Shown: positions 36,972 to 46,819, numbered from the stretch's first letter. The stretch is DNA of 64,000 nucleotides from Shewanella woodyi ATCC 51908 (GCF_000019525.1 NC_010506.1:2728001-2792000), one strand, 5' to 3'. A program made the numbers and translations. Notes: a model not told the origin generated them from the sequence alone.

Positions 36972-39140
36972 CTAAACTTCACTTTTTGAACAATAAATCA
37001 CACCCTTATTATCACTTACTGGTTTTACTCGAGAAGGTTTACTGCCTTTTTGACCATATCGTTCTACTACACATAATTTAGGACTCTCTATGGTCACTAA
37101 ACATTCAAGGCATTGAATACATTCACTGTAATTGATAGTTCCATTATTGTTAATCGCCTCTATACCGCACTTTTTTCGCTGGCACAGATGACAAGGTGCG
37201 CCGCACTCTTTTCGCCTAGTTAACCACTTAAACAGAGGGTAACGTCCTAGCAGAGCAAGACCTGCGCCCAGTGGACAAAGATAACGGCAGTAGAACTTAT
37301 GGATCTTCAAACTAAGCAGAAGTAGCACGACGGCATAGAGTGTAAACGGCCAGTAACGAATAAAGTTTAAGGTAATACTGGTTTTAAAGGGCTCCACTTC
37401 TGCCAGTTGCTCTGCCAGTGTGAGGGAGTAAAACGCCGTTGCGACTAAAGTGAATAGGATAAGATATTTGAGCATTCGTCCATACTTGTCAGCCTTTGGG
37501 TTGACCTGTATCTGCTTGATGTTTAATTTTTGAGCCAGCAGGGCCATAAACTCCTGCAGGGCACCAAAAGGGCATAGCCAGCCACAAAAGAGGCCTCTTC
37601 CCCAGAGGAAGAGAGTCACAAACACAAATACCCATAGAATAAAGATAATGGGATCGAATAGAAAAACCTCCAACTGAAAGCCATTAGCGATAGAGAGCAG
37701 CAAGGTATAGATGTTTACCACCGAGAGTTGCCCTTGGCTGTAGTAACCGATAAAGCCGACCACGAATAGCAAAGCAAGGTTTCGAATTGAGTGGGTGAGC
37801 TTGGCATTAGAAGCAAGCGATTGCTGCTTTATGAAGATGAGTGTTAGCAGAAACAGATAGAGTGAGAACACCGCTATCTCTATCTGTCTACTTTGCCAAA
37901 TGGTTAGCCAGAGTGGAGTTTGTGGGATTAAAGTGTCTGGCGATATCTGCTTTGCAAATAGTTGCTCAGGTAGTTGAATTTTGTTGAGGAATTTGTGCTG
38001 CTTTTGGCTTAAAAAAGATTGGTTATAGAACACAGACAGGCCTAATTCAAACTGACTGTGTAGCTCAAAGCCAGATTGAGACTTTATTCTAAATACCTTG
38101 AGATCAGTAAACTCAGGCATATCTGTATTAAATAGAGGTTCGCTGAAGCTGTAAAAATCGATATCGCGTAGATCCACTGGAAATCCATTTTGCTCGGCGC
38201 TTAATCGATTAGAGACTGTTTGGGGGATAAATTCCTCGCTGATAAATGAGTATTGGCCACAATTTAATAGCATCAAGGCGTATTCACCTGGTTTTAGATT
38301 CTCTAATAGGCGCTGATATTCTCGCTCACCTAAAAGATTCTTTCCTATGATAGGTATATTTACAAAACCAAAATAGAGATCGATAAAAGGGGCCTTTCCT
38401 GCTAACTCACTTTCTTCTGTCAGTCGCTCAATCTCATTGATAAGTTCACGGGGTAGAGCGCTGAGTTCTATTTGGGATGATTGCCAGTGTTGAAGGTAAC
38501 CAGATTCAAGTAATTCATCAAAGCCCATAGGGGTAAAGTAATCTGGTTTTATGATATAGGGAGAGGCTGCTACAAAGCCCTCAAGCTTAGCTCTAGCCAC
38601 TTTGAGCGCCGAGGCTAAAATGGTGTCATTGATCACCATCACTGACACTGTTGCGCGAGTGACACCGTCAAAGTAGGTGGCTTGTTGAGAGGTTTTATCC
38701 TGACTATTAATGATAAAGCGCTCTTTGACCGAATGTCCCTTGTATTGCTCTACGAAGCTGAACATGGATGACTCACCTAATCCATGTAAAAATATCGGTT
38801 CATGATGTTTAATGACCTGAAGTCCTGACATGACGCCTTTGGTATCGAGTCCGATGAGCAGGTTAATAGACTCGCCAGAAAAGCCGATAAAGTCAGTGAG
38901 CTCATCGGTTTCAAATACATAACCTAAGAGTTGATTGAGTTGATAGACTGGGGTGACTGGTAATACTTTATCTTGCAAACCGATTCTTGTTGCAGTTGGA
39001 AAAAGTTGGGTTATCTCTGCTGGGATCTCTGTGACATCACTATTGGCTAAACTTATAGAGGTGAGAAAAGGGAGCGTTAACATCAAAAGGAGGCTGAAGT
39101 TGGGAAAGTGACCGAGTCTTATCCACCTTAAAAGTGCCAT
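36972..39140 (-). CDS. NosR/NirI-like flavin and iron-sulphur membrane protein
   Basis: The 722-residue protein has an N-terminal signal or anchor (residues 14-33) and a periplasmic FMN-binding-type domain (about 85-190) with a possible flavin-attachment motif at T161-S166 (TRATVS, compare S-G-A-T-x-T). It then has about five to six membrane helices (about 418-640), two CxxxCP motifs (C519/C523 and C618/C622) and two C-terminal ferredoxin-like cysteine sets (C646-C658 and C674-C680). This is the NosR/NirI layout. No nos or nir genes are in the window. It lies between exaC and pqqA, all on the minus strand, so it probably moves electrons for, or regulates, PQQ-dependent oxidation. That is inference. 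Confidence 0.85.
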   Translation of the reverse strand: MALLRWIRLGHFPNFSLLLMLTLPFLTSISLANSDVTEIPAEITQLFPTATRIGLQDKVLPVTPVYQLNQLLGYVFETDELTDFIGFSGESINLLIGLDTKGVMSGLQVIKHHEPIFLHGLGESSMFSFVEQYKGHSVKERFIINSQDKTSQQATYFDGVTRATVSVMVINDTILASALKVARAKLEGFVAASPYIIKPDYFTPMGFDELLESGYLQHWQSSQIELSALPRELINEIERLTEESELAGKAPFIDLYFGFVNIPIIGKNLLGEREYQRLLENLKPGEYALMLLNCGQYSFISEEFIPQTVSNRLSAEQNGFPVDLRDIDFYSFSEPLFNTDMPEFTDLKVFRIKSQSGFELHSQFELGLSVFYNQSFLSQKQHKFLNKIQLPEQLFAKQISPDTLIPQTPLWLTIWQSRQIEIAVFSLYLFLLTLIFIKQQSLASNAKLTHSIRNLALLFVVGFIGYYSQGQLSVVNIYTLLLSIANGFQLEVFLFDPIIFILWVFVFVTLFLWGRGLFCGWLCPFGALQEFMALLAQKLNIKQIQVNPKADKYGRMLKYLILFTLVATAFYSLTLAEQLAEVEPFKTSITLNFIRYWPFTLYAVVLLLLSLKIHKFYCRYLCPLGAGLALLGRYPLFKWLTRRKECGAPCHLCQRKKCGIEAINNNGTINYSECIQCLECLVTIESPKLCVVERYGQKGSKPSRVKPVSDNKGVIYCSKSEV

Positions 39141-39169
39141 GTTAACGCCCCGAAAGCTTTACTATTTTT

Positions 39170-39194
39170 GGCCCACACATTTTATGTGTGGGCC
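39170..39194 (-). terminator. Terminator of exaC
   Basis: A perfect 10-bp stem (GGCCCACACA / TGTGTGGGCC) with a TTTTA loop lies 29 bases past the exaC stop and before the NosR-like gene. A T-run is only partial on the minus strand. Confidence 0.75.
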
Positions 39195-39222
39195 GTTTGC
39201 CTTGGTGTTGAAATAAAAGCGA

Positions 39223-40743
39223 CTAGAAGAAACCGAGTGGGCTAGTACTGTAGCTCACGAGCAGGTTCTTAGTTTGCTGATAATGATCTAGCATCATCTT
39301 ATGTGTCTCACGACCAATACCGGATTTCTTATAACCACCGAATGCGGCATGAGCGGGATAGAGATGGTAACAGTTTGTCCATACACGTCCTGCTTGTAGG
39401 CCTCGTCCCATTCGGTAGGCAAGGTTAGTATCACGTGTCCAAACACCAGCACCTAAACCGTAAGCTGAATCGTTTGCGATGGCTAGCGCTTCAGCCTCAT
39501 CTTTAAAGGTGGTTACCGCTATCACAGGGCCAAAGATCTCCTCTTGGAAGATTCTCATGGAGTTATCTCCTTGGAGAATAGTCGGTTGTACATAGAAACC
39601 ATTTCCAAGCGAGTCTTCTAAGTTTTCCTGATCGCCGCCAGTTAATACTTTTGCTCCCTCTTGATTGCCTATTTTCAAGTAACCCATGATCTTATCAAAC
39701 TGCTCTTGGGATGCTTGAGCACCAACCATAGTGGTGGTGTCGAGTGGGTTGCCACGTATGATCTCTTTGGTTTTTTGTAGCACTTTAGCCATAAACTCAT
39801 CGAAGATATCTTCCTGCACTAATGCGCGAGATGGACAGGTACAGACCTCACCTTGGTTAAAGAAGCCTAATACAAAACCTTCGGCGCACTTATCAAGATA
39901 ATCATCTTCATGCTGAGTCACATCACCAAAATAGATGTTAGGTGACTTACCGCCTAACTCGACCGTAGAGGGGATTAAGTTCTCAGCTGCACATTTTAAG
40001 ATGTGTCCACCTACTGCCGTAGAGCCTGTAAAGGCGATTTTAGCGATACGAGTGCTGGTGGCCAGTGCTTCCCCGGCCTCTCTACCATAGCCATTGACTA
40101 CGTTCAGTACCCCAGCAGGTAGTAGATCTTCAATTAACTCCATTAGCAGCAAAATACTCGCAGGGGTTTGCTCAGCAGGTTTAAGCACAATGCAGTTTCC
40201 TGCAGCCAATGCTGGAGCTAGCTTCCATGCTGCCATCAGTAGTGGGAAGTTCCAGGGGATAATCTGACCGACAACCCCTAGTGGCTCATGGAAGTGGTAA
40301 GCTACTGTGTCTTTGTCTATCTCTGACAGGGTGCCTTCTTGAGCACGGATACATCCTGCATAGTAGCGGAAATGATCTGAGCTTAATGGCAGATCTGCAG
40401 CTAAGGTTTCACGTACGGCTTTACCGTTATCCCACGTCTCAGCGACGGCCAAAGCCTCTAGATTTTCATCGATGCGATCGGCAATCTTTAATAAGATGTT
40501 TGAGCGCTCTTGTACTGAGGTGTTGCCCCATGCTTCTTTAGCGCTGTGAGCAGCATCTAATGCAAGCTCAATATCTTGTGCGCATGAGCGAGGTATTTTA
40601 CAAAACTCTTCACCGGTAACTGGGGTCGTATTGCTAAAATAGACGCCTTTTACTGGCGGTACCCACTTACCACCGATAAAGTTTTCATATTGCGCTTTAA
40701 AAGAAACTATTGAATTGTCGCTACCCGGATATGCATAAATCAT
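39223..40743 (-). CDS. exaC: NAD-dependent aldehyde dehydrogenase ExaC
   Basis: ExaC oxidises acetaldehyde (and other aldehydes made by the PQQ alcohol dehydrogenase) to acetate in the cytoplasm. The 506-residue protein has the NAD-binding [13 protein letters not shown], the catalytic Glu in ELGGKSPN and the catalytic Cys in [12 protein letters not shown]. Its length and termini (MIYAYPGS at the start, LGFF at the end) match P. aeruginosa ExaC closely. It lies downstream of the PQQ alcohol dehydrogenase on the same strand, with terminator hairpins on both sides, so it has its own promoter. A possible leader peptide ends 3 bases before its start and overlaps its ribosome site. Confidence 0.95.
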   Translation of the reverse strand: MIYAYPGSDNSIVSFKAQYENFIGGKWVPPVKGVYFSNTTPVTGEEFCKIPRSCAQDIELALDAAHSAKEAWGNTSVQERSNILLKIADRIDENLEALAVAETWDNGKAVRETLAADLPLSSDHFRYYAGCIRAQEGTLSEIDKDTVAYHFHEPLGVVGQIIPWNFPLLMAAWKLAPALAAGNCIVLKPAEQTPASILLLMELIEDLLPAGVLNVVNGYGREAGEALATSTRIAKIAFTGSTAVGGHILKCAAENLIPSTVELGGKSPNIYFGDVTQHEDDYLDKCAEGFVLGFFNQGEVCTCPSRALVQEDIFDEFMAKVLQKTKEIIRGNPLDTTTMVGAQASQEQFDKIMGYLKIGNQEGAKVLTGGDQENLEDSLGNGFYVQPTILQGDNSMRIFQEEIFGPVIAVTTFKDEAEALAIANDSAYGLGAGVWTRDTNLAYRMGRGLQAGRVWTNCYHLYPAHAAFGGYKKSGIGRETHKMMLDHYQQTKNLLVSYSTSPLGFF

Positions 40744-40746
40744 ATT

Positions 40747-40839
40747 TCACCTCGAATCTAGACCTGCCAGAGTTTGCCTCTTTTCCATGGTCTTGTTTTT
40801 GTTTGCTCTGGGGTAATCCAAAGCTTCTTGATGATTCAT
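40747..40839 (-). CDS. Possible 30-residue leader peptide upstream of exaC
   Basis: A short frame with a good ribosome site (AGGA six bases before ATG 40839) encodes a charged peptide (MNHQEALDYPRANKNKTMEK, then ten more residues). Its stop overlaps the GAGGTGA ribosome site of exaC, 3 bases before the exaC ATG. This arrangement would couple or modulate exaC translation. I recognise no family, and no aldehyde-related residue pattern is seen. Confidence 0.3.
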   Translation of the reverse strand: MNHQEALDYPRANKNKTMEKRQTLAGLDSR

Positions 40840-40993
40840 AGTAGTCCTGCGCTGCAAGACAAAACATGATCCCTTGGCACAAAAAAACTCATACTTTAGA
40901 AGGAAGTTAGTATGATGAAATGTTAAAAAGCCATGATTTATAGCGATAAAACCTGACATACATTAAGGGCATTGGGCATTGATGCAAAAATAG

Positions 40994-41018
40994 AAAGGGC
41001 TGTCAGTGACAGCCCTTT
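40994..41018 (-). terminator. Terminator of the PQQ alcohol dehydrogenase gene
   Basis: A near-perfect palindrome (AAAGGGCTGTCA / TGACAGCCCTTT) lies 29 bases past the stop at 41047. Only one base separates the arms in the fully paired form, so the functional loop is larger. Confidence 0.8.
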
Positions 41019-41046
41019 TACAGGTATGACTTGCTATGGACAGCTT

Positions 41047-42813
41047 TTAGCTTTTAGGTAGCTTAAAGGTCCAGACACTACCGCCTTGATTTAGATGCTT
41101 AATACGCTTGGCCACATCGCCTCCCCAAAGAGGTACTGCGCCGCCCCAACCTGAGAGGACTGAAACATACTGCTCACCATCCATGTCCCAGGTAACAGGA
41201 GATCCAACGATGCCAGAACCAGTATTGAACTTGTATTTAAGCTCACCTGTCTTGGCATTAAAAGCCAGCAGATATCCTTCAGGGTTACCCATAAAGACGA
41301 GGTTACCAGCTGTAGTTAGTACACCTCCCCAAAGAGGGGAGTAGTTTTTGTAACGCCAGACCTCTTTACCTGTTTTAGGATCTATCGCTTTAAGTACACC
41401 AATATAGTCATCATTAATCGCTTTAATCGTAAAGCCAGCACCTAAATAGGCAGCGCCTTTTTTATAGGCGGTTGGTTCATTCCAGATGTCCATCTCCCAC
41501 TCATTTGAGGGGACATAGAAGAGCTCTGTATCTTGGCTATAGGCCATCGGCATCCAGTTTTTTCCTCCTAGGAAGGAGGGAGCTGCAACAACGGTTTTAC
41601 CCTGTTTACCATCCGCTGAATCCATAGGATTACCCGGGCGATTGGCATCAACAAAAATAGGTCGGCCGTTTTCATCTAAGCCTGAAGCCCATGAGATCTT
41701 ATCGGAGAAAGGGAAGCCGCGGATAAAGTCGCCATTTTCACGGTTGAGTACGTAGAAAAAGCCATTACGGTCGGCGGTTGCTGCCGCTTTAATGGTTTTA
41801 CCTTTCTCTTTGTAATCAAATGGGATCAGCTCATTGACTCCATCATAATCCCAGCCATCATGTGGCGTGGTCTGAAAATGCCAGACAATCTTTCCTGTGT
41901 CGGGATCGATAGCTAAGCGTGACGCTGAGAAGTAGTTGTCACCTGGACGCAGGTGTGAGTTCCATGGCGCAGGGTTACCTGTACCGAAGAAGAGGAGATC
42001 CACATCGGCATCATAAGTTCCTCCAAGCCATGGCGCTGCGCCGCCAGATTTCCACAGATCCCCAGGCCAAGTTTGACCGGGTTTGCCTCCGGAGATCCCA
42101 TTATCGACCTTTTTGCCATTTTTCCAGATATAGCCCATATGGCCTTCGACCGTAGGGCGCTCCCATACGATTTGACCATTTTTAGCATCATAGGCTCTGA
42201 CTTTACCGACTATGCCGAACTCACCACCAGAGACACCGGTTATAATCTTGCCTTTGACGACAATTGGTGCTGCAGTGATTGAGTAGCCGGCTTTGTAGTC
42301 TTCAACTTTCTTCTTCCATACGACTTTGCCAGTATCTTTATTTAGTGCAACGAGCTTAGCGTCTAAGGTGCCAAAAATTACAAGGTCATCATAGAGGGCT
42401 ACACCACGGTTGATCACATCACAGCAGGGCATGATCCCATCGGGTAATCTAGCGTCATATTGCCACAACTCTTCGCCTGTTCTGGCGTCGATGGCGTATA
42501 CACGCGAATAGGAGCCAGTAATATACATGACGCCATCTTTGATCATTGGCTGTGATTCTTGACCACGTTGTTTCTCGCCCCCTAAGGAGAAAGCCCAAGC
42601 GGGTCGCATCTCTTTAACTGTACTGGTATTAATCTTAGTAAGAGGGCTATATCTTTGACCTTGTAGTCCCATTCCATAAGAGACAACATCATCTGTTGTC
42701 ATCTGGTCGTTAGCGATATCCTTATTGGTTACATTAGCACTCGCAGTACCACAGAGTGCTAATGTAATACAAAGAGATAATGATAACTTATTATTTTTGC
42801 GTGTTTTTATCAT
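41047..42813 (-). CDS. PQQ-dependent alcohol dehydrogenase, lanthanide type (PedH/ExaF-like)
   Basis: The 588-residue periplasmic quinoprotein has a signal peptide (residues 1-26, ending TASA) and an eight-bladed propeller with W-motifs ([11 protein letters not shown]). It has no haem-binding CxxCH, so it is a type I enzyme that passes electrons to a separate cytochrome c. The adjacent cysteines C130-C131 form the unusual disulphide near PQQ. Metal ligands are E198 (GGE), N280 (GTGNPAPWN) and catalytic D322, and D324 sits two residues later (GWDYDG). That second Asp is the feature separating lanthanide-dependent enzymes (PedH, ExaF, XoxF) from calcium ones. RBS GAGGA precedes the ATG. Confidence 0.93.
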   Translation of the reverse strand: MIKTRKNNKLSLSLCITLALCGTASANVTNKDIANDQMTTDDVVSYGMGLQGQRYSPLTKINTSTVKEMRPAWAFSLGGEKQRGQESQPMIKDGVMYITGSYSRVYAIDARTGEELWQYDARLPDGIMPCCDVINRGVALYDDLVIFGTLDAKLVALNKDTGKVVWKKKVEDYKAGYSITAAPIVVKGKIITGVSGGEFGIVGKVRAYDAKNGQIVWERPTVEGHMGYIWKNGKKVDNGISGGKPGQTWPGDLWKSGGAAPWLGGTYDADVDLLFFGTGNPAPWNSHLRPGDNYFSASRLAIDPDTGKIVWHFQTTPHDGWDYDGVNELIPFDYKEKGKTIKAAATADRNGFFYVLNRENGDFIRGFPFSDKISWASGLDENGRPIFVDANRPGNPMDSADGKQGKTVVAAPSFLGGKNWMPMAYSQDTELFYVPSNEWEMDIWNEPTAYKKGAAYLGAGFTIKAINDDYIGVLKAIDPKTGKEVWRYKNYSPLWGGVLTTAGNLVFMGNPEGYLLAFNAKTGELKYKFNTGSGIVGSPVTWDMDGEQYVSVLSGWGGAVPLWGGDVAKRIKHLNQGGSVWTFKLPKS

Positions 42814-43040
42814 TGTATTTCCTCACGGGATCGTGTCCAGTTAACCTTAGGTGTAGCGTGTTATATATTGTTAGCAATTTGGCAAAGCCGTAATCTTGCC
42901 TTAATCACTAACTAGTTCAGCTATCCTACGGAAGCTCTGAAACGAGCAGTTTGTGGTAGCTTGGTTATACAGCGTAAAACGTATCTATCTGCTCGCCTAT
43001 TGCACCCCATAGGGATTTGTATCATCACTTAGTAGGACAA

Positions 43041-43940
43041 CTAAGGATGAGTTTTAGCCGGAAGGTAGAGCTCAGGAGTTTGGTAGATAGCGTGATACTT
43101 GGAAAATATCTTCTCCATCTCACCTTGCTTGATCATGCTTTCAACGATATCGCCAATGGCATAGCCTAGCTGCCTGTATTGACTCTTGATAGCCATGCCA
43201 ATATCCCACTGTTGCCGCCCCATCATAGGAAAAGCATTTTGCGCTAATGGGTATTTTGTGGTGTCAATCTCCTGCTGAAAATGGCTTATTTGGCTTCTAA
43301 GTCCCATGGCGGCATCCACTTCGCCTTGTCGCATTGCATCGATAGCTAAGGGGATGGATGAGAAGTGCTTGGCTCGCTCACGCATTCGACCACCAAAGGC
43401 TGATGTCAGATAAAATTGGGGGATTGAGTCAACTTCGACACCGATATCATGGTATTGAAACACGGCAATGGTGGAGACGGATTCTATCTGTGTTGAGTTA
43501 TAGATGATCTGCCACGATTCAGTATGGTAGGGGGCAAACATATGTACCTGTTCATGGACAAGCTCACCGATATCATCACGCATCAAGGAGTAGGCTTTGT
43601 CATAGGGGACTCGCAGCATTAGATCGGCAACACTTCGTTTTAGAAAGTGGCCTTTCCAGAGGTTGTTTCTTAAATCATCCTCTACATTCTCATCGGCTGT
43701 CATCCACCTTAGGCGTAGCTCAAGTCCCAACTCCTTAGCTATTTGATGAGCGAGATCAATATCGATCCCGTAAGCTGCGTCATCAATTTGATAGGAGAAG
43801 GGGGCAAAATCACGATAGACAGCCACAGTGATGTATTGGCTCTCTATAATGTCATCAAATGATCTAGCTACTAAGCTCGGGGCTGTGAGTACGCAAGTGA
43901 GTAGGCAAAGTCCCAGAGCCAGTGAGTTAATTCTCTTCAC
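43041..43940 (-). CDS. Periplasmic SBP-like protein, MoxJ/XoxJ-type
   Basis: The 299-residue protein has a signal peptide (about residues 1-25) and a family 3 solute-binding fold: ITVAVYRDFAPFSYQIDDAAYGIDIDLAHQI opens the first lobe and GVEVDSIPQFYLTSAFGGRM the second. Members beside quinoprotein dehydrogenases (MxaJ/XoxJ) are needed for mature enzyme activity rather than amino-acid uptake. It starts with GTG at 43940 and overlaps the cytochrome c gene by 14 bases. It stands 227 bases upstream of the alcohol dehydrogenase gene on the same strand. Role is inferred from context. Confidence 0.85.
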   Translation of the reverse strand: MKRINSLALGLCLLTCVLTAPSLVARSFDDIIESQYITVAVYRDFAPFSYQIDDAAYGIDIDLAHQIAKELGLELRLRWMTADENVEDDLRNNLWKGHFLKRSVADLMLRVPYDKAYSLMRDDIGELVHEQVHMFAPYHTESWQIIYNSTQIESVSTIAVFQYHDIGVEVDSIPQFYLTSAFGGRMRERAKHFSSIPLAIDAMRQGEVDAAMGLRSQISHFQQEIDTTKYPLAQNAFPMMGRQQWDIGMAIKSQYRQLGYAIGDIVESMIKQGEMEKIFSKYHAIYQTPELYLPAKTHP

Positions 43941-44370
43941 TGACAGACTCTAACCAGGTCCGGATAGCCCAAAGCGCTTCTTGAGTAAGATGCTCTGTCA
44001 TCTTGGGCATGTAGACAGCGCCATTACGTACTGCGCCATTTTGAACTCGATATCCGTACCATTCATCGCCATCGAGATCGGGAGCCAGTTGTCTAAGATC
44101 TGGTGCTATTCCGCCAGAGATCCCCTCTAAGCCATGACAACGTGCGCAGTTTTGGTTATAGGCCGAGGCTCCGATCCGCAAAATATCACTCTGTTTATCG
44201 CTATTTTGATCTCGGTATGGGTTCTCCTCTAGCCACTCTTCACCAAGTTGTGGCAGCGATGTTGTATCAATGGATTGTGGCGTAACAGGTCCATGGGCGG
44301 AAACATTGAAAGCGCCGACAATAAATATACTTGCCAATAGGAACTTTCTTTTTACGCTAACTATTTTCAT
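43927..44370 (-). CDS. Periplasmic cytochrome c, PedF-like
   Basis: The 147-residue protein has a signal peptide (about residues 1-25, ending NVSA) and a single haem-binding motif C75-A-R-C78-H79, with a distal Met probably at 121 or 124 (YMPKM). It resembles the small c-550 cytochromes (PedF/ExaB type) that accept electrons from PQQ alcohol dehydrogenases. The frame extends to an ATG at 44412, but the ATG at 44370 has AAGGTGG upstream and gives a clean signal peptide. It overlaps the next gene, the XoxJ-like protein, by 14 bases. The pair are the first genes of this strand, divergent from the ABC operon. Confidence 0.92.
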   Translation of the reverse strand: MKIVSVKRKFLLASIFIVGAFNVSAHGPVTPQSIDTTSLPQLGEEWLEENPYRDQNSDKQSDILRIGASAYNQNCARCHGLEGISGGIAPDLRQLAPDLDGDEWYGYRVQNGAVRNGAVYMPKMTEHLTQEALWAIRTWLESVSEEN

Positions 44371-44463
44371 CTCAAATCCACCTTTATCATCGTAATTTCT
44401 GATTTCATGCATAAATACTAACCAGCAAATATGCCATTCCGAATTACACTTTGGCCTAATTCG

Positions 44464-44485
44464 TTCTCCTCCTTTAGTAGGAGAA
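44464..44485. repeat. Short inverted repeat in the divergent control region
   Basis: TTCTCCT and AGGAGAA stand eight bases apart in the region between the cytochrome gene and the ABC operon (44371-44639). It could be an operator or an incidental palindrome. Confidence 0.35.
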
Positions 44486-44639
44486 ATGATAGCGAAAACC
44501 TGTTGTTGCCAATAAAATTAATATTTTACAGTTGGTTACATTGTTGTGGCTTTGTTGCGTCCAGGTTTTGTAGTTCGAGGTTTCTTCTATATGCTGGTTA
44601 ACAAGAGATAATTTTGGGAATAGGGCTGGAGAGGTAAGG

Positions 44640-45842
44640 GTGAGAAAAACCAATATCAGATTGAAGTGCTGCTGTTTTTTATCACTCTTTTATCTATCCC
44701 CATTACTGGCGGCGAGTGATAACAGTGTTATTGAGATAAACATTAACTATTTAAAGCTGAATCAAGCTAAGTCTCCGGCGCTTTCAAATGTGATTGATAT
44801 GGCGCGCGATAGCGGAGAACGAGGCGCTGAGCTGGCGGTTAATGACTCAAATACCACAGGTAAGTTTCTTAAACAGAATTTTGAACTGAACTATGTAGAG
44901 TTTGATTCAGCCAAAGTCCTATTGGCACACTTTTCCGCTGAGGTTAACGCTGGTCAGTCATATTTTATTTTAGATGTGCCTGCTGAGCTTTTGAGCAAAG
45001 CAGATGAATGGGCTGAAGATAAGCAGTTACTGATCTTTAATGTCAATGAGACATCGGATCTTCTCAGAGAGAAACAGTGTTTAAGCTCAACCCTTCACAC
45101 CGTTCCTAGTGATGCAATGAGATCCGATGCCATCGCTCAATGGTTACTCAGCCGACGTTTTAACAAGGTGTTGCTGGTTAGCGGTAAAAATAAGCAAGAT
45201 ATGGCACTAAATAATTCTTTTAAACGTGCAGCTAAACGCTTTGGCATCAAGATATTGGATGAGAAACAGTGGCGTTTTGATACTGATTTAAGGCGAAGTG
45301 CGCAGCAGGAGGTACCATTGTTTACCCAAACTCGTGATGATTATGATGTGGTCTATGTGGCTGATAGAACCAAAGACTTTGCCGAATACCTTCCCTTTAA
45401 TACCTATTTACCACGCCCTGTTGTGGGCTCCGCTGGTTTAGAAGCTTTATCCTGGCATTTCACCATAGAGCAGTGGGGGGCCGCCCAGTTACAAAATCGC
45501 TTTAATGCGCTGGCTGAGCGCAACATGAATGAGCTCGATTTTAGTGCCTACCTTGCGGTGAGAAGTATTGCCGAGGCGGTCCATCAACAAAAAACAGCAA
45601 GCCCCATAAAGATTATTAACTACATAAAGTCAGATGATTTTCAGTTGGCTGCCTATAAAGGCAGAAAGCTTAGCTACCGCCACTGGAGCGGTCAATTGAG
45701 GATGCCTATAGCCCTTGTTCAGCCCCATGGTGTGGTTTCGCTCTCTCCCCAAGCTGGGGTACTTCATCCAGTGACCGAGCTTGATACCTTAGGGTTTGAT
45801 CGTCAGGAGTCGCAATGTGCTGGTCAAAAGGAGTCAATATGA
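44640..45842 (+). CDS. PQQ-associated ABC substrate-binding protein
   Basis: The 400-residue protein has a signal peptide (about residues 1-25, LSLFYLSPLLAAS) and a type I periplasmic-binding (branched-chain amino-acid-like) fold, as in the family that sits beside PQQ alcohol dehydrogenases. Family features visible are IEININYL near the start, MRSDAIAQWLLSRRFNKVLLVSG and VYVADRTKDFAEYLPF. Its start is GTG at 44640. Its stop overlaps the next start as ATGA. It is encoded with a beta-propeller protein and an ABC ATPase and permease, but the ligand is unknown. Confidence 0.82.
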   Translation: MRKTNIRLKCCCFLSLFYLSPLLAASDNSVIEININYLKLNQAKSPALSNVIDMARDSGERGAELAVNDSNTTGKFLKQNFELNYVEFDSAKVLLAHFSAEVNAGQSYFILDVPAELLSKADEWAEDKQLLIFNVNETSDLLREKQCLSSTLHTVPSDAMRSDAIAQWLLSRRFNKVLLVSGKNKQDMALNNSFKRAAKRFGIKILDEKQWRFDTDLRRSAQQEVPLFTQTRDDYDVVYVADRTKDFAEYLPFNTYLPRPVVGSAGLEALSWHFTIEQWGAAQLQNRFNALAERNMNELDFSAYLAVRSIAEAVHQQKTASPIKIINYIKSDDFQLAAYKGRKLSYRHWSGQLRMPIALVQPHGVVSLSPQAGVLHPVTELDTLGFDRQESQCAGQKESI

Positions 45843-46819
45843 AGCTAGCAATTATAGCTAATCCACTCGTTGGGATAAGTTGTCTGTTCGCACTTTCGTT
45901 ACCTGCCGCAGAGCTGGCTTATGTCACCAATGAGAAAGATGATGATATCTCTGTGATTGATTTAGCTAGCCAAAAAGTGATTAAACGTATTCCCGTAGGT
46001 CAAAGACCGAGAGGAATAATCTTTAATCATGATAAATCTCTAGCTTATATCTGCGCCAGTGATTCAGATACGATTCAGATCTTAGATCTCGCCACAGAGG
46101 AGGTGATTGGCGAGCTTCCCTCTGGTGAAGATCCTGAGACCATTGCGCTGCACCCTGACGGGAAAACTATCTACACCTCCAATGAGGATGATGCGCTACT
46201 AACCGTTATCGATATTGCAACTCGTACAGTAAAGACTCAAATAGATGTGGGGGTTGAGCCAGAAGGGTTAGCAGTCAGTCCTGATGGCAAAATTGTCGTG
46301 GTTACCTCTGAAACCACCAATATGGTTCATTGGATCAATACCGAAACCTATGAGAATTTCGATAATACCTTAGTGGCTGCGCGCCCAAGATCTGCCATGT
46401 TTACTCAAGACAATAAACATCTTTGGGTTAGCTCTGAAATTGGTGGTGAACTGGTGGTGATTGATGTTGCTACAAGGAAGATTGTAAAAACATTCACGTT
46501 TGAGGTTAATGGGATCCACAGCGATAGGGTGCAGCCAGTGGGAATTGAGCTGAGCAGAGATGGCCGTTACGCCTTTGTGGCATTGGGTCCTGCAAATCAT
46601 CTGGCTGTGATAGACAGAAAAACCTTAACTATTGAAAAATACCTGTTGGTAGGAAGGCGGGTATGGCAACTTGCCTTTAACCAAGATCAAAGTTTACTTC
46701 TGACGACTAATGGCGTTAGCGGAGATGTCTCTGTAGTCGATGTAGAAAACCTGAAAGTAACCAAATCTATCAAGGTGGGGCGTTATCCATGGGGAGTGAT
46801 GATTAAGGAGGTTCAATGA
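45839..46819 (+). CDS. PQQ-catabolism-associated beta-propeller protein
   Basis: The 326-residue secreted protein has a signal peptide (residues 1-23, LSLPAAELAY) and seven or so YVTN-type propeller repeats such as YVTNEKDDDISVIDLASQKVI, AYICASDSDTIQILDL and YTSNEDDALLTVIDIA. The family regularly lies beside PQQ alcohol dehydrogenases, and its function is not known. A longer frame starts at 45815, but the ATG at 45839 has AAGGAG upstream and gives a proper signal peptide. It overlaps both neighbours by 4 bases, so the operon is tightly coupled. It does not itself bind PQQ by any motif I can see. Confidence 0.88.
   Translation: MKLAIIANPLVGISCLFALSLPAAELAYVTNEKDDDISVIDLASQKVIKRIPVGQRPRGIIFNHDKSLAYICASDSDTIQILDLATEEVIGELPSGEDPETIALHPDGKTIYTSNEDDALLTVIDIATRTVKTQIDVGVEPEGLAVSPDGKIVVVTSETTNMVHWINTETYENFDNTLVAARPRSAMFTQDNKHLWVSSEIGGELVVIDVATRKIVKTFTFEVNGIHSDRVQPVGIELSRDGRYAFVALGPANHLAVIDRKTLTIEKYLLVGRRVWQLAFNQDQSLLLTTNGVSGDVSVVDVENLKVTKSIKVGRYPWGVMIKEVQ

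Noticed and set aside
36972..39140. Evidence for nitrous oxide reduction
   Set aside because: Only the NosR-like gene is present; no nosZ, nosD, nosF, nosY or nosL in the window.
41047..42813. Quinohaemoprotein (type II) alcohol dehydrogenase
   Set aside because: There is no CxxCH and no C-terminal cytochrome domain; length is 588, so it is type I.
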